Shown: positions 6,278-12,802, counted from the stretch's first letter. The stretch: 14,496 nt of DNA from Desulfobacterales bacterium (GCA_029939875.1 JAOZSC010000022.1:1-14496), one strand, 5' to 3'. The notes: generated by a model from the sequence alone, not told the origin. Made by a program: numbers and translations.

Positions 6278-7714
6278 TCATGGCTTTAAATGGATCGTGT
6301 TGTGGATTACCCCCGGCATTCGGATGTCTTTGCTGCCGCCCGGGCTATGTTCACAGGCAATGGCGCCATTTTCACCACCCGGACACGGCGGACCGAAAAG
6401 GCGCTGTTCCCAGTCCAGGGTGTTGCGGTGCATGATGCAGCACGGATTGGGGCAGTGCTCATCATTGGTGGCACTGAGAAGGGCATGGCCCATCTCGTGC
6501 ACCACCGTGCGCGCCAATACCGCATTTTTGGTGTATTGCTTTCCCAGTCCGGTGAAAGCGACGATTTTGCCATAATAATCAAAGGAAATCGCATTGAACT
6601 CGACGGTTGCATCCGGCAGCCCCTCGTAAGGAGGATTGAATGCGGTCCCCTCCGTGAATCGGAGGTTCATCGGGCTGCAATGGGGGCAGCAGTCTTGCGG
6701 ATCATCGCCGCAACATGACGGATCATTGCTGCAATCGGTCGTGGGATGGCCGGAACAGTCCAGGACCGGGCCCCTGCCGGCTTCAATCTTCCGGTAAGCG
6801 CCTTCTTCAAAGTATTTATCCAGAGGCAGCGGGTAAACCACCGGAATTCCATACCCGTGATGCCGGCCGCTGCCCGTGTATCCCTTGGTGCTCCAGGTCC
6901 AGGTATAAAGGTCGTCGACGGTTTCCATCAGGTAGGTATGGCCCGCATGGAGTTTGTCAAACTCAAAAAATGCATCGGCCTGCTCGCAAACGATTTCCAT
7001 GATGTCGCAGGGCCAGTCGGGATGATCTTGCGGATTGTAATGGAAGCCCGCGTCTCCCCGTAAAAAAATTGCGTCATTATCTTCGGCACCCAGCACCACC
7101 ACCTCGATGTCGGCATCCACGAAGGCCGGGATGTTGGCGATGCCGTAGCGGCTGCCGGGGAAAAGATCTAAAAAATTTCCCCAGGGCAAAAATTCGTTTT
7201 CACCGATCTTTTTCTTGGGTCGCACAAAAAGGGTCCGCTTGCAGGGATCGGTCTTAAAATGTCCTGTCTCGATAAAATCGGGAATTCCGTCACAGTCGCG
7301 ATCCTTTTCCGGATCGCAATAGAATGCCGGTCGGACTTTAAAGGTCTGCTCCGGCGACCATGGACTCAATTCGGTGGCATTTGCATCTGCCCTTACGGCC
7401 CTCACCTTCCATTTGTAACTGTTGAAGTGCAATAAATTTCCGGGCGGAACGTCATATTTTGCTTCAGTGGTATCATCCTTGACCCTCAAGATGAGGACGC
7501 CGTGGGTGGTTTGAAAAATTTTTATTTGATATGAATCGGAGTCCGGCACAGCATGCCAGCGCAAGGTGGGGGTTAGTGTGGTAACGGTGTCGTTGGTTTG
7601 GGCGCAGGGTTGCGGCGGGCCCAATTGTCCTTGTACAGACAAAGGCACCATCAGGATACAGGCCAGCAAAATTGCGCGAAACCGGCAACCTTTTGCAAGT
7701 GAGCAGACATTCAT
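6278..7714 (-). CDS. Secreted HExxH metalloprotease-like protein with FnIII-like and Ca-binding segments
   Basis: A 478-residue protein with a signal peptide (to about residue 29, SVQG|Q). A fibronectin III-like segment follows (about 45-128, with LRWHAVPDSDSYQIKI and SYKWKVRAV), then a thrombospondin type 3-like calcium motif (DRDCDGIPDFIE, 138-149), a long unassigned middle part and a zinc-protease signature HEMGH (406-410). After it, H420-C421-x4-C426-x-M428 closely resembles the HCxxxxCxM portion of archaemetzincins. However, the gap from the second to the third His is nine residues, not five, and the family's later CxxC is absent. Residues 320-346 hold eight cysteines, suggesting disulfides or a metal site. 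Substrate is unknown. Start: ATG with CAGGAGG 7 nt upstream. It is the first gene of a minus-strand run ending in Lnt and the sigma-54 activator. Protease activity is inferred, not established. Confidence 0.82.
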   Translation of the reverse strand: MNVCSLAKGCRFRAILLACILMVPLSVQGQLGPPQPCAQTNDTVTTLTPTLRWHAVPDSDSYQIKIFQTTHGVLILRVKDDTTEAKYDVPPGNLLHFNSYKWKVRAVRADANATELSPWSPEQTFKVRPAFYCDPEKDRDCDGIPDFIETGHFKTDPCKRTLFVRPKKKIGENEFLPWGNFLDLFPGSRYGIANIPAFVDADIEVVVLGAEDNDAIFLRGDAGFHYNPQDHPDWPCDIMEIVCEQADAFFEFDKLHAGHTYLMETVDDLYTWTWSTKGYTGSGRHHGYGIPVVYPLPLDKYFEEGAYRKIEAGRGPVLDCSGHPTTDCSNDPSCCGDDPQDCCPHCSPMNLRFTEGTAFNPPYEGLPDATVEFNAISFDYYGKIVAFTGLGKQYTKNAVLARTVVHEMGHALLSATNDEHCPNPCCIMHRNTLDWEQRLFGPPCPGGENGAIACEHSPGGSKDIRMPGVIHNTIHLKP

Positions 7715-7827
7715 CAGAATGCCTCCTGAAAATTCAGAAAAAGCCGCTTTGCATATTTGCTAAATCACGCGAAAATCGTGTGCTCTGCTCTTTTCAAGCC
7801 TGAATGTTCGTCTGACTGATTGCCAAT

Positions 7828-7857
7828 ATTGAAACCACAGCGCTCAAAATTTGTCAA
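7828..7857 (-). promoter_or_regulatory. sigma-70-type promoter for the exported-protein operon
   Basis: On the minus strand a consensus -35 TTGACA (7852-7857) is followed after 18 nt by TTCAAT (7828-7833; 4 of 6 matches to TATAAT). Predicted start is near 7821, giving a leader of about 107 nt before the ATG at 7714. The region is divergent with the promoter at 7916-7944. Confidence 0.45.
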
Positions 7858-7915
7858 GTTTTTTCACAACAACACGGGTGTCTTGGATTTTGCGTCGGTC
7901 TTATTGTTCAAATAT

Positions 7916-7944
7916 TTGACAGCAGCCGGTAAAGCAATTATTTT
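7916..7944 (+). promoter_or_regulatory. sigma-70-type promoter for the DVU0772-like gene
   Basis: TTGACA (7916-7921) is a perfect -35 element, followed after exactly 17 nt by TATTTT (7939-7944; 4 of 6 matches). Transcription would start near 7951, about 35 nt before the ATG at 7986, leaving room for the AAAGGAG ribosome site at 7971-7977. Confidence 0.5.
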
Positions 7945-7985
7945 TAGTGAAAATTTGATGTACTGCAATGAAAGGAGCAACTTAA

Positions 7986-8339
7986 ATGCTGTCACTGGCA
8001 GAGTTAAAGAAAGAAAACGATATCCTCAATGAAATCAACTGGGACCTGGGGCCCGAAGAGGCCGTTAAACTTTACCTGGAATGGGGCAACACGGACTGGG
8101 GCAGCGGCAAGTACGTCATCCGTTCCAAAAGTGATTATTCCACCTACTTTGTGGTCAACTGCTGGCGCAAACCCTTTTACATTTACCTGATCCGGCGCAA
8201 CTCCGAAGAGGCGGCGGAGCTGGCACGCTTCGAGCTGCCGGCGCAATTTGAAAAAGATATCTGTGAACTAAAGGGAGTCTATGCGTTGGAGGACGATGTC
8301 AAGGCGTGGCTGAAAAAAGAACTGGATGTTGAAAGATAA
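7986..8339 (+). CDS. DVU0772-like small conserved protein
   Basis: A 117-residue acidic, probably cytoplasmic protein with no signal peptide or membrane span. From memory its pattern resembles the uncharacterised DVU0772 family of sulfate reducers: an opening INWDLGPEEAVKLYLEWGN, a central VIRSKSDYSTYFVVN, then YLIRRNSEEAAELARFELP and a closing GVYALEDDVKAWL. The family has no assigned function that I know of, and I could not check the match by search. The start is supported by AAAGGAG 9 nt upstream and by a good promoter. It is monocistronic: the next gene is convergent and ends 37 bp downstream, with no clear terminator between them. Confidence 0.75.
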   Translation: MLSLAELKKENDILNEINWDLGPEEAVKLYLEWGNTDWGSGKYVIRSKSDYSTYFVVNCWRKPFYIYLIRRNSEEAAELARFELPAQFEKDICELKGVYALEDDVKAWLKKELDVER

Positions 8340-8376
8340 AACTGCCTGCCGTATCGGGTTTGTACAAAGTCGGATT

Positions 8377-9027
8377 TCACCGCTCACAGGCGGTTTTGAG
8401 CACCAGGGCGCCCACCGGGCAGATATCCGCACAGCTGCGACAGGTATTGCAGGCCGTTTGCTCAAAATCACAGATGCCGGCAAAAGAAAGGCTGGTATTA
8501 AATCCCCGTCCGACAAAAGAAATCAGAGAGTGGCCGTGGGACATGCGGCAGGCGTGGATGCATTTTGCGCACAGCACACAACGGTTGGGATAATACGTCA
8601 GGTAGGCGTGGTTTTCAACAATGGCGATGTCTTGCAGGTGATTTTCAAGGTGTTTGGGTTTTAGACCAATTTTTAAAAACCGGGCCAGCCGCTGAAGCTC
8701 GCAATTTTTATTTGCCGGACAGTTTTGGCAGTCAACGTGATGTACCGAGAGCAAAAATCGCAGCCCACTGCGCTGCAGGCGCCGTACGGCCGGTGTGTCG
8801 GTTTTGACCACCATGGCCGGCGCCACCTTTACAGTGCACGATGTGACCGGCCTTTGCATTCCCGCCACCTCCACGAAACACAGTCGGCAGGATGCCGGCG
8901 GGTGGGGCATGTCCTCCATGAAACACAGGTTGGGAATGTAGATATCATTTTCCAGGCAGGCCTGTAAAACAGAAAGGTTCTGTTTTACCGTCAGCTGCCT
9001 GCCATTTACCTCGATGGTGACCATCAT
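8377..9027 (-). CDS. Short NuoG-like iron-sulfur subunit (2Fe-2S plus three 4Fe-4S), no catalytic domain
   Basis: A 216-residue electron-transfer protein matching the N-terminal part of NuoG, HoxU and [FeFe]-hydrogenase large subunits. Visible cluster ligands: a plant-type [2Fe-2S] set C35, C47, C50, C64; the His-Cys [4Fe-4S] set H96-x3-C100-x2-C103-x5-C109; and two ferredoxin-type [4Fe-4S] sets C150/C153/C156/C160 and C193/C196/C199/C203. The protein stops right after the last cluster, so the H-cluster domain of hydrogenases and the molybdopterin-like domain of NuoG are missing. This is the normal end, not a truncation by frameshift, as far as the sequence shows. It begins 9 bp after the NuoF-like stop, with GAGG overlapping that stop, so it is co-transcribed and should pass electrons from the flavoprotein to an unidentified acceptor. 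Confidence 0.9.
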   Translation of the reverse strand: MMVTIEVNGRQLTVKQNLSVLQACLENDIYIPNLCFMEDMPHPPASCRLCFVEVAGMQRPVTSCTVKVAPAMVVKTDTPAVRRLQRSGLRFLLSVHHVDCQNCPANKNCELQRLARFLKIGLKPKHLENHLQDIAIVENHAYLTYYPNRCVLCAKCIHACRMSHGHSLISFVGRGFNTSLSFAGICDFEQTACNTCRSCADICPVGALVLKTACER

Positions 9028-9036
9028 CTCAAGTCC

Positions 9037-11004
9037 TCAGGAATTGTCGGAGGCCTTTTTGCTTGCATCCGGATTTTTGACGGGCCGCTCGATCACGGGT
9101 GCCAGCCCGGGAGGAGACACTTTCCGTACGGCGTCGTACTGGGGCGGGCAGGCCACCATGCACTCACCGCATTTTACACACAGGTCCTGGTCGATTCCCT
9201 TTTTGCGCGTGCTGGTGGTGAATACGGCCTCGGTGGGACAGCATCCCACGCAGGCATCACAACCGCGGGCGCATTTGTCCAGATCGATGTAATAGGTCAT
9301 CAGCGGCCGGCACATCATGCCGGGGCATCGTTTTTCATTGATGTGCGCTTCATATTCATCCCTGAAATACTTCAGTGATGTCAGTACCGGGTTGGGGGCG
9401 GTTTTGCCCAGTCCGCAAAGTGACCCGTCCTTAATATCTTCACTGAGCTGTTCCAGTTGCTCCAGGTCACCGGTGCGGCCCTCTCCGGTGGTGATGCGCT
9501 GCAGGATATCAAGCAGATGACGGGTTCCGATCCGGCAAAACGTGCACTTGCCACAGGATTCCTTCTGGGTAAAATCGAGAAAATAGCGCGCCACGTCCAC
9601 CATGCAGCTGTCCTCGTCCATCACCACCATGCCCCCGGAGCCCATCATGGCACCGGCGGTCGTCAGGGAATCAAAATCAATGGGGGTATCGAGAAATGTC
9701 TCCGGCAGACAACCTCCCGATGGGCCGCCGATCTGGACAGCTTTGAATTTTTTCTGGTTGGCAATCCCGCCGCAAATGTCAAAAATCAGGGTTCGCAGGG
9801 TCACTCCCATTGGAATTTCCACCAGGCCGGCATGAACCACATCGCCGACCACTGAAAAAACTGCCGTCCCGGGGCTGTTCTCAGTGCCGATGGTTCGATA
9901 CCAGGCAGCACCGTTGGCAATGATCGGCGGGACCGAGGCCAGGGTCTTGACATTGTTGATGACCGTCGGCTGTCCGTAAAGTCCTTCTTGGGCCGGGTAC
10001 GGGGGGCGTGAACGGGGCATGCCCCTGAAGCCTTCAATGGACTGGATAAGCCCGGTTTCCTCACCGCACACAAAGGCACCGGAGCCCTGAAAGACTTCGA
10101 TTTCAAGATTAAACGCGCTGTTGAGGATACCGCTGCCCAGCAACCCCAGTGTTTTGGCCTGCGCGATCGCCCCGGAAACAATTTTAACCGCCAGTGGATA
10201 TTCTGAGCGCACGTAAACGATGGCCTTGTGGGCGCCCACGGCCAGAGCGCATATGGCCATGCCTTCCAGCACCTGGTGGGGGTTGCTTTCCAGGATGGTA
10301 CGGTCCATGTAAGCACCGGGATCTCCCTCATCGGCGTTGCAGACAATAATTTTATCGCCCTCGGGACTGTCGGCGGCCAGCTCCCATTTTCGGCCGGTGG
10401 GAAATCCGGCGCCCCCCCTTCCCCGCAGCCCGCAAGTTTTTATCTCGTCGATGATGGTTTCAGGATCCAATGTCAGCGCCTTGGCAAGGGCGGCGTAACC
10501 GCCATGGGCAATGTAATCGTAAATATCTTCCGGATCGATGTGCCCGCATTTTTCCATGACCACCCGCTTTTCCTGGTTGAACCGGGAAAATTCCATCACC
10601 GAGGGGATCATGTCGTTTTCCACCATTGCGCCGTAGACATGCTCAAACAGGGGGTCGCCGCCTTCCAGGAAGTGCTTGACCAGCATCCTGGCTTTACCGG
10701 CGGTAACTTCGTGATAAAATATGGGCGGAAATCCCGATTGCGGATAATCGATAATGACCACCGGTTCGGCGTAACAGTGACCGATACACCCGACGGTGCG
10801 GACCCGGGCGTCAAGACCCTGTTCTAAAATTGCCTGCTCAAAGGCCAGCTTGGTGTCCAGCGCCCCGGAGGCAATACCGCAGGTCGCTGTGCCGATCAAA
10901 ATTGTTGGTGACGGATCCCGGCGAGCGGCATCCCGTCGTTCTTCGGCTTGCCGCCGTATGGCTTCGAACTGCTGGTATATTTGATCCTTATTCTCCGGTT
11001 TCAT
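9037..11004 (-). CDS. NuoF/HydB-like NAD(H)-binding FMN iron-sulfur flavoprotein
   Basis: A 655-residue subunit that should exchange electrons between NAD(H) and Fe-S clusters. Domains seen: an N-terminal thioredoxin-like [2Fe-2S] domain (about 33-115) showing only three cysteines (42, 73, 77); the FMN/NAD fold with GLRGRGGAGFPTGRKW (192-207) and CNADEGDPGAYMDR (222-235); the N3-type [4Fe-4S] set C484, C487, C490, C530; a CPGMMC pair (560, 565); and a C-terminal two-[4Fe-4S] ferredoxin domain (C578, C582, C585, C589; C609, C612, C615, C619). The thioredoxin-like head plus ferredoxin tail is typical of HydB/HndC subunits of multimeric and bifurcating hydrogenases or formate dehydrogenases rather than complex I NuoF. 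The start overlaps the NuoE-like gene by 17 bp. Shine-Dalgarno is weak, consistent with translational coupling. Whether it bifurcates electrons cannot be read from sequence alone. Confidence 0.93.
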   Translation of the reverse strand: MKPENKDQIYQQFEAIRRQAEERRDAARRDPSPTILIGTATCGIASGALDTKLAFEQAILEQGLDARVRTVGCIGHCYAEPVVIIDYPQSGFPPIFYHEVTAGKARMLVKHFLEGGDPLFEHVYGAMVENDMIPSVMEFSRFNQEKRVVMEKCGHIDPEDIYDYIAHGGYAALAKALTLDPETIIDEIKTCGLRGRGGAGFPTGRKWELAADSPEGDKIIVCNADEGDPGAYMDRTILESNPHQVLEGMAICALAVGAHKAIVYVRSEYPLAVKIVSGAIAQAKTLGLLGSGILNSAFNLEIEVFQGSGAFVCGEETGLIQSIEGFRGMPRSRPPYPAQEGLYGQPTVINNVKTLASVPPIIANGAAWYRTIGTENSPGTAVFSVVGDVVHAGLVEIPMGVTLRTLIFDICGGIANQKKFKAVQIGGPSGGCLPETFLDTPIDFDSLTTAGAMMGSGGMVVMDEDSCMVDVARYFLDFTQKESCGKCTFCRIGTRHLLDILQRITTGEGRTGDLEQLEQLSEDIKDGSLCGLGKTAPNPVLTSLKYFRDEYEAHINEKRCPGMMCRPLMTYYIDLDKCARGCDACVGCCPTEAVFTTSTRKKGIDQDLCVKCGECMVACPPQYDAVRKVSPPGLAPVIERPVKNPDASKKASDNS

Positions 11005-11563
11005 GCCGTTTCTTTTTTCTTTGCGCCATTTCTTTTTCTACCTGGATGCGGACAAAAAGCCCTTCTACCTTGCTCGGGGCCATGTGCCCCTGGACATCTT
11101 CGCCCACAAGAACCACCGGCGCCAAGGCGCAGCATCCGACGCAGGCCACCCGTTCAATGGAAAATTCGCGGTCCTCGGTGGTTTCGCCCTCTTTAATTCC
11201 AAGTTTGCGTTCAAAATTTTCAAGAATGATATCACCACCTTTAACATGGCAGGCGGTGCCCAGGCAGACTTTAATTTGATGTTTTCCGGGGGGATTGAAC
11301 CGAAACTGGTTATAGAAAGTGGCCACCCCATAGACTTCGGCCACCGGAATTTCCAGGTAATCGGCCACGGCCTGCAAGGCTTCAGCCGGCAGGTAGGTCA
11401 GTTCCTGCTGTACCTTCTGAAGGATGGGAATCAGTTGGCCCCGTTGCCGGTCAAACTGTTTCAGGTAATCGGGCAGCCCACTGATAAAAATCTCGTCTTT
11501 GGCAAAAGGATCAACATCCATGGCAAAAAGCTGAAGCGGTTGCAGGTTCGGGTTCAGGGTCAA
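10988..11563 (-). CDS. NuoE-like [2Fe-2S] subunit
   Basis: A thioredoxin-fold [2Fe-2S] protein of the NuoE/HydC/HndA family that partners the NuoF-like flavoprotein. The helical N-terminal segment (RQRGQLIPILQKVQQEL) and YGVATFYNQF are typical. The cluster ligands are C100 and C105 (CLGTACHVKG) and C141 and C145 (CVGCCALAP). Length is 191 residues from a TTG at 11561-11563 (weak GGA about 8 nt upstream, 13 bp after the preceding stop) or 177 from the ATG at 11519-11521, which has no visible Shine-Dalgarno. I list the longer form but the ATG is a real alternative. Its 3' end overlaps the NuoF-like gene by 17 bp, so the two are translationally coupled. Confidence 0.92.
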   Translation of the reverse strand: MTLNPNLQPLQLFAMDVDPFAKDEIFISGLPDYLKQFDRQRGQLIPILQKVQQELTYLPAEALQAVADYLEIPVAEVYGVATFYNQFRFNPPGKHQIKVCLGTACHVKGGDIILENFERKLGIKEGETTEDREFSIERVACVGCCALAPVVLVGEDVQGHMAPSKVEGLFVRIQVEKEMAQRKKKRHETGE

Positions 11564-11576
11564 AAATGCTATCCAG

Positions 11577-12044
11577 TTAAAGTTTTTCCAAAGCGCCGTA
11601 CGCGGCCTGGATACGGTCTTTTAACAAAAAACAGAATTTTTCCATAATGTTGAAGCCAAATTCCTTGTCACTGAGCATCAAGTTGCGCAGGTCCGCCCCC
11701 CGCATCACCAGCAGGCGGGTCGGCCGCTGGCAGCGGGCCGAAGACATGAGCAAATGGCGCTGGCCCAGCAGGGTAGACCAGCTGCCCAGCACCCGGCCCT
11801 GGCCCAGGTCCTCAATGGTGACGGTACCCTTGCGCACACCAAGGTTCACGGATCTTTCAAGAACCACCTGTCCGTCGACAATCAGGTGCAGATGCTCACC
11901 CAAATTGCCCTGTTCAAAGACGTATTGCCCGGCCTGAAAATCACGGGGCCAGCAAAGGGGCATAATCTGCTCCAAATCACCATCGCCAAGGCCTTCAAAA
12001 AACTCACAGCCAGCCAGGGCCTGCTTTATCTCGGAAGGATTCAT
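11577..12044 (-). CDS. Stand-alone cyclic-nucleotide-binding-fold protein (second of pair)
   Basis: A 155-residue protein made almost entirely of one Crp/cNMP-binding beta-roll (about 15-125: GQYVFEQGNLGEHLHLIVDGQVVL, then GQGRVLGSWSTLL) plus a short C-terminal helix. There is no helix-turn-helix, so it cannot act as a Crp-type regulator alone. In the phosphate-binding cassette the usual Glu is Arg84 and the Arg of the R-[ST]-A motif is replaced (LLMSSARC, 98-105), so canonical cAMP binding is doubtful. An excellent AGGAGG precedes the ATG. It follows the first cNMP-fold gene by 15 bp and precedes the NuoE-like gene by 13 bp, so it is part of that operon. A role as a sensor or regulatory subunit of the redox module is inferred from position only. 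Confidence 0.85.
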   Translation of the reverse strand: MNPSEIKQALAGCEFFEGLGDGDLEQIMPLCWPRDFQAGQYVFEQGNLGEHLHLIVDGQVVLERSVNLGVRKGTVTIEDLGQGRVLGSWSTLLGQRHLLMSSARCQRPTRLLVMRGADLRNLMLSDKEFGFNIMEKFCFLLKDRIQAAYGALEKL

Positions 12045-12059
12045 AAAGCACCTCCTGGT

Positions 12060-12497
12060 TTATCGGCAATCGTCGAGTTCTATTGTTTTGAGATAACTTT
12101 GCATCAGGCGTTTGCCCAGGGCGGCGGACAGATTCTGATAAAAAATAAACCCATCCTCCCGGTATTTGTCGAGCAGTTGTTTGAAGGCGTAAGCATTGAC
12201 CTGGAGCAAATCGCATCTTCTCAGGCACCGGGCTGACGCCGTGAACGTCTCGCGGTCCACCAGGACGGCCCAGCCGAAGGCTTCCCCGGTTTGGCTGCCG
12301 ATATGAATTTGATTTTCATCGTCTCCCATGCTCAGTTTGATGCGCCCATTGATTAAAATGTAAAAATACTCGGCCGGGTCTCCGGAGCGAAACAGCAGGG
12401 TTCCTTCCGGATGGGACTTGCGCAATGTCACCTCCATGACTTTTTTTAAAAAATCCATTTTAATGCCGCGGAATAAATCGGCCTGTTTGAGATACAT
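12060..12497 (-). CDS. Stand-alone cyclic-nucleotide-binding-fold protein (first of pair)
   Basis: A 145-residue single cNMP-binding beta-roll protein (about 5-110: PEGTLLFRSGDPAEYFYILINGRIKL, then GEAFGWAVLV) ending in the long helix of the fold (118-140), without a DNA-binding domain. The cassette keeps Gly71-Glu72, but the Arg that contacts the cyclic phosphate in Crp is replaced (ETFTASARC, 83-91). The ligand may therefore be a different nucleotide or none. The ARC ending is shared with the neighbouring paralogue, suggesting duplication. Strong AAAGGAGG 5 nt or so before the ATG. It is the first gene of the five-gene operon with the NuoE/F/G-like module. Confidence 0.86.
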   Translation of the reverse strand: MYLKQADLFRGIKMDFLKKVMEVTLRKSHPEGTLLFRSGDPAEYFYILINGRIKLSMGDDENQIHIGSQTGEAFGWAVLVDRETFTASARCLRRCDLLQVNAYAFKQLLDKYREDGFIFYQNLSAALGKRLMQSYLKTIELDDCR

Positions 12498-12585
12498 GAC
12501 GCCTCCTTTATAAAATTCTCGGCCCGTGAAAGCGGATCACTGCACAGAAATAAGACAATAAGATCAAAATCTACTTAACAATGCT

Positions 12586-12611
12586 AATGAGCGAAAAAAT
12601 TTTGACTCATT
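12586..12611. promoter_or_regulatory. 26-bp imperfect palindrome in the divergent intergenic region
   Basis: Outer arms AATGAG (12586-12591) and CTCATT (12606-12611) pair perfectly, and inner AAAA/TTTT (12594-12597 with 12600-12603) pair around a 2-nt centre. Two positions per arm do not match. It lies about 90 bp upstream of the cNMP-fold/NuoEFG-like operon, a plausible operator position. It does not match the FNR or Crp consensus. Confidence 0.33.
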
Positions 12612-12690
12612 TACACCGTTTTAGTTTATATCAGGATCTTATGTTTTTCAACCCTGAACGCTGAACCGCTTAACTCAGGTTTCAAACAAA

Positions 12691-12715
12691 TGGGGCACCG
12701 ATAATCGGCGCCCCA
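12691..12715. other. strong hairpin in the 431-bp intergenic region
   Basis: TGGGGC (12691-12696) pairs with GCCCCA (12710-12715), then after one A-C mismatch CCGA pairs with TCGG around a TAA loop: 10 pairs in 25 nt. On the minus strand it is followed by TTTGTTTG, so it could terminate leftward transcription, yet no minus-strand gene lies immediately to its right. On the plus strand no T tract follows. The rest of 12498-12928 holds the palindrome at 12586, the sigma-54-like site at 12787 and no ORF that looks real. Confidence 0.4.
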
Positions 12716-12786
12716 CCTTGAGCGGCTTTGGAAATACACGCTACGCCACCTAAGCGGCATCCATATCGTCAGGCCCATCAAAATAT

Positions 12787-12802
12787 TGGTATCATTTTTG
12801 CT
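12787..12802 (+). promoter_or_regulatory. sigma-54-like promoter upstream of glutaredoxin
   Basis: TGGTATCATTTTTGCT fits TGGCACR-N4-TTGCW with the invariant GG and GC correctly spaced and a full TTGC -12 element; the -24 element has two or three departures (TAT for CAC, C for purine). Start would be near 12813, leaving a leader of about 115 nt before the glutaredoxin ATG at 12929. No sigma-70 alternative stands out in the same stretch. Confidence 0.42.

Noticed and set aside
7640..7660. Lipobox (LLAC) in the metalloprotease-like signal peptide
   Set aside because: The Cys comes at the start of the hydrophobic core rather than after it; signal peptidase I cleavage near SVQG fits better, so a lipoprotein is not called despite the nearby lnt.
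10228..10827. 199-codon plus-strand frame opposite the NuoF-like gene
   Set aside because: Antisense shadow of a gene with complete FMN and Fe-S motifs.
8377..11563. Reading the three subunits as part of respiratory complex I
   Set aside because: No other nuo genes are present, the NuoF-like protein has a fused thioredoxin-like head and ferredoxin tail, and the NuoG-like protein lacks its large domain, which fits soluble HydABC/HndABCD-type modules instead.
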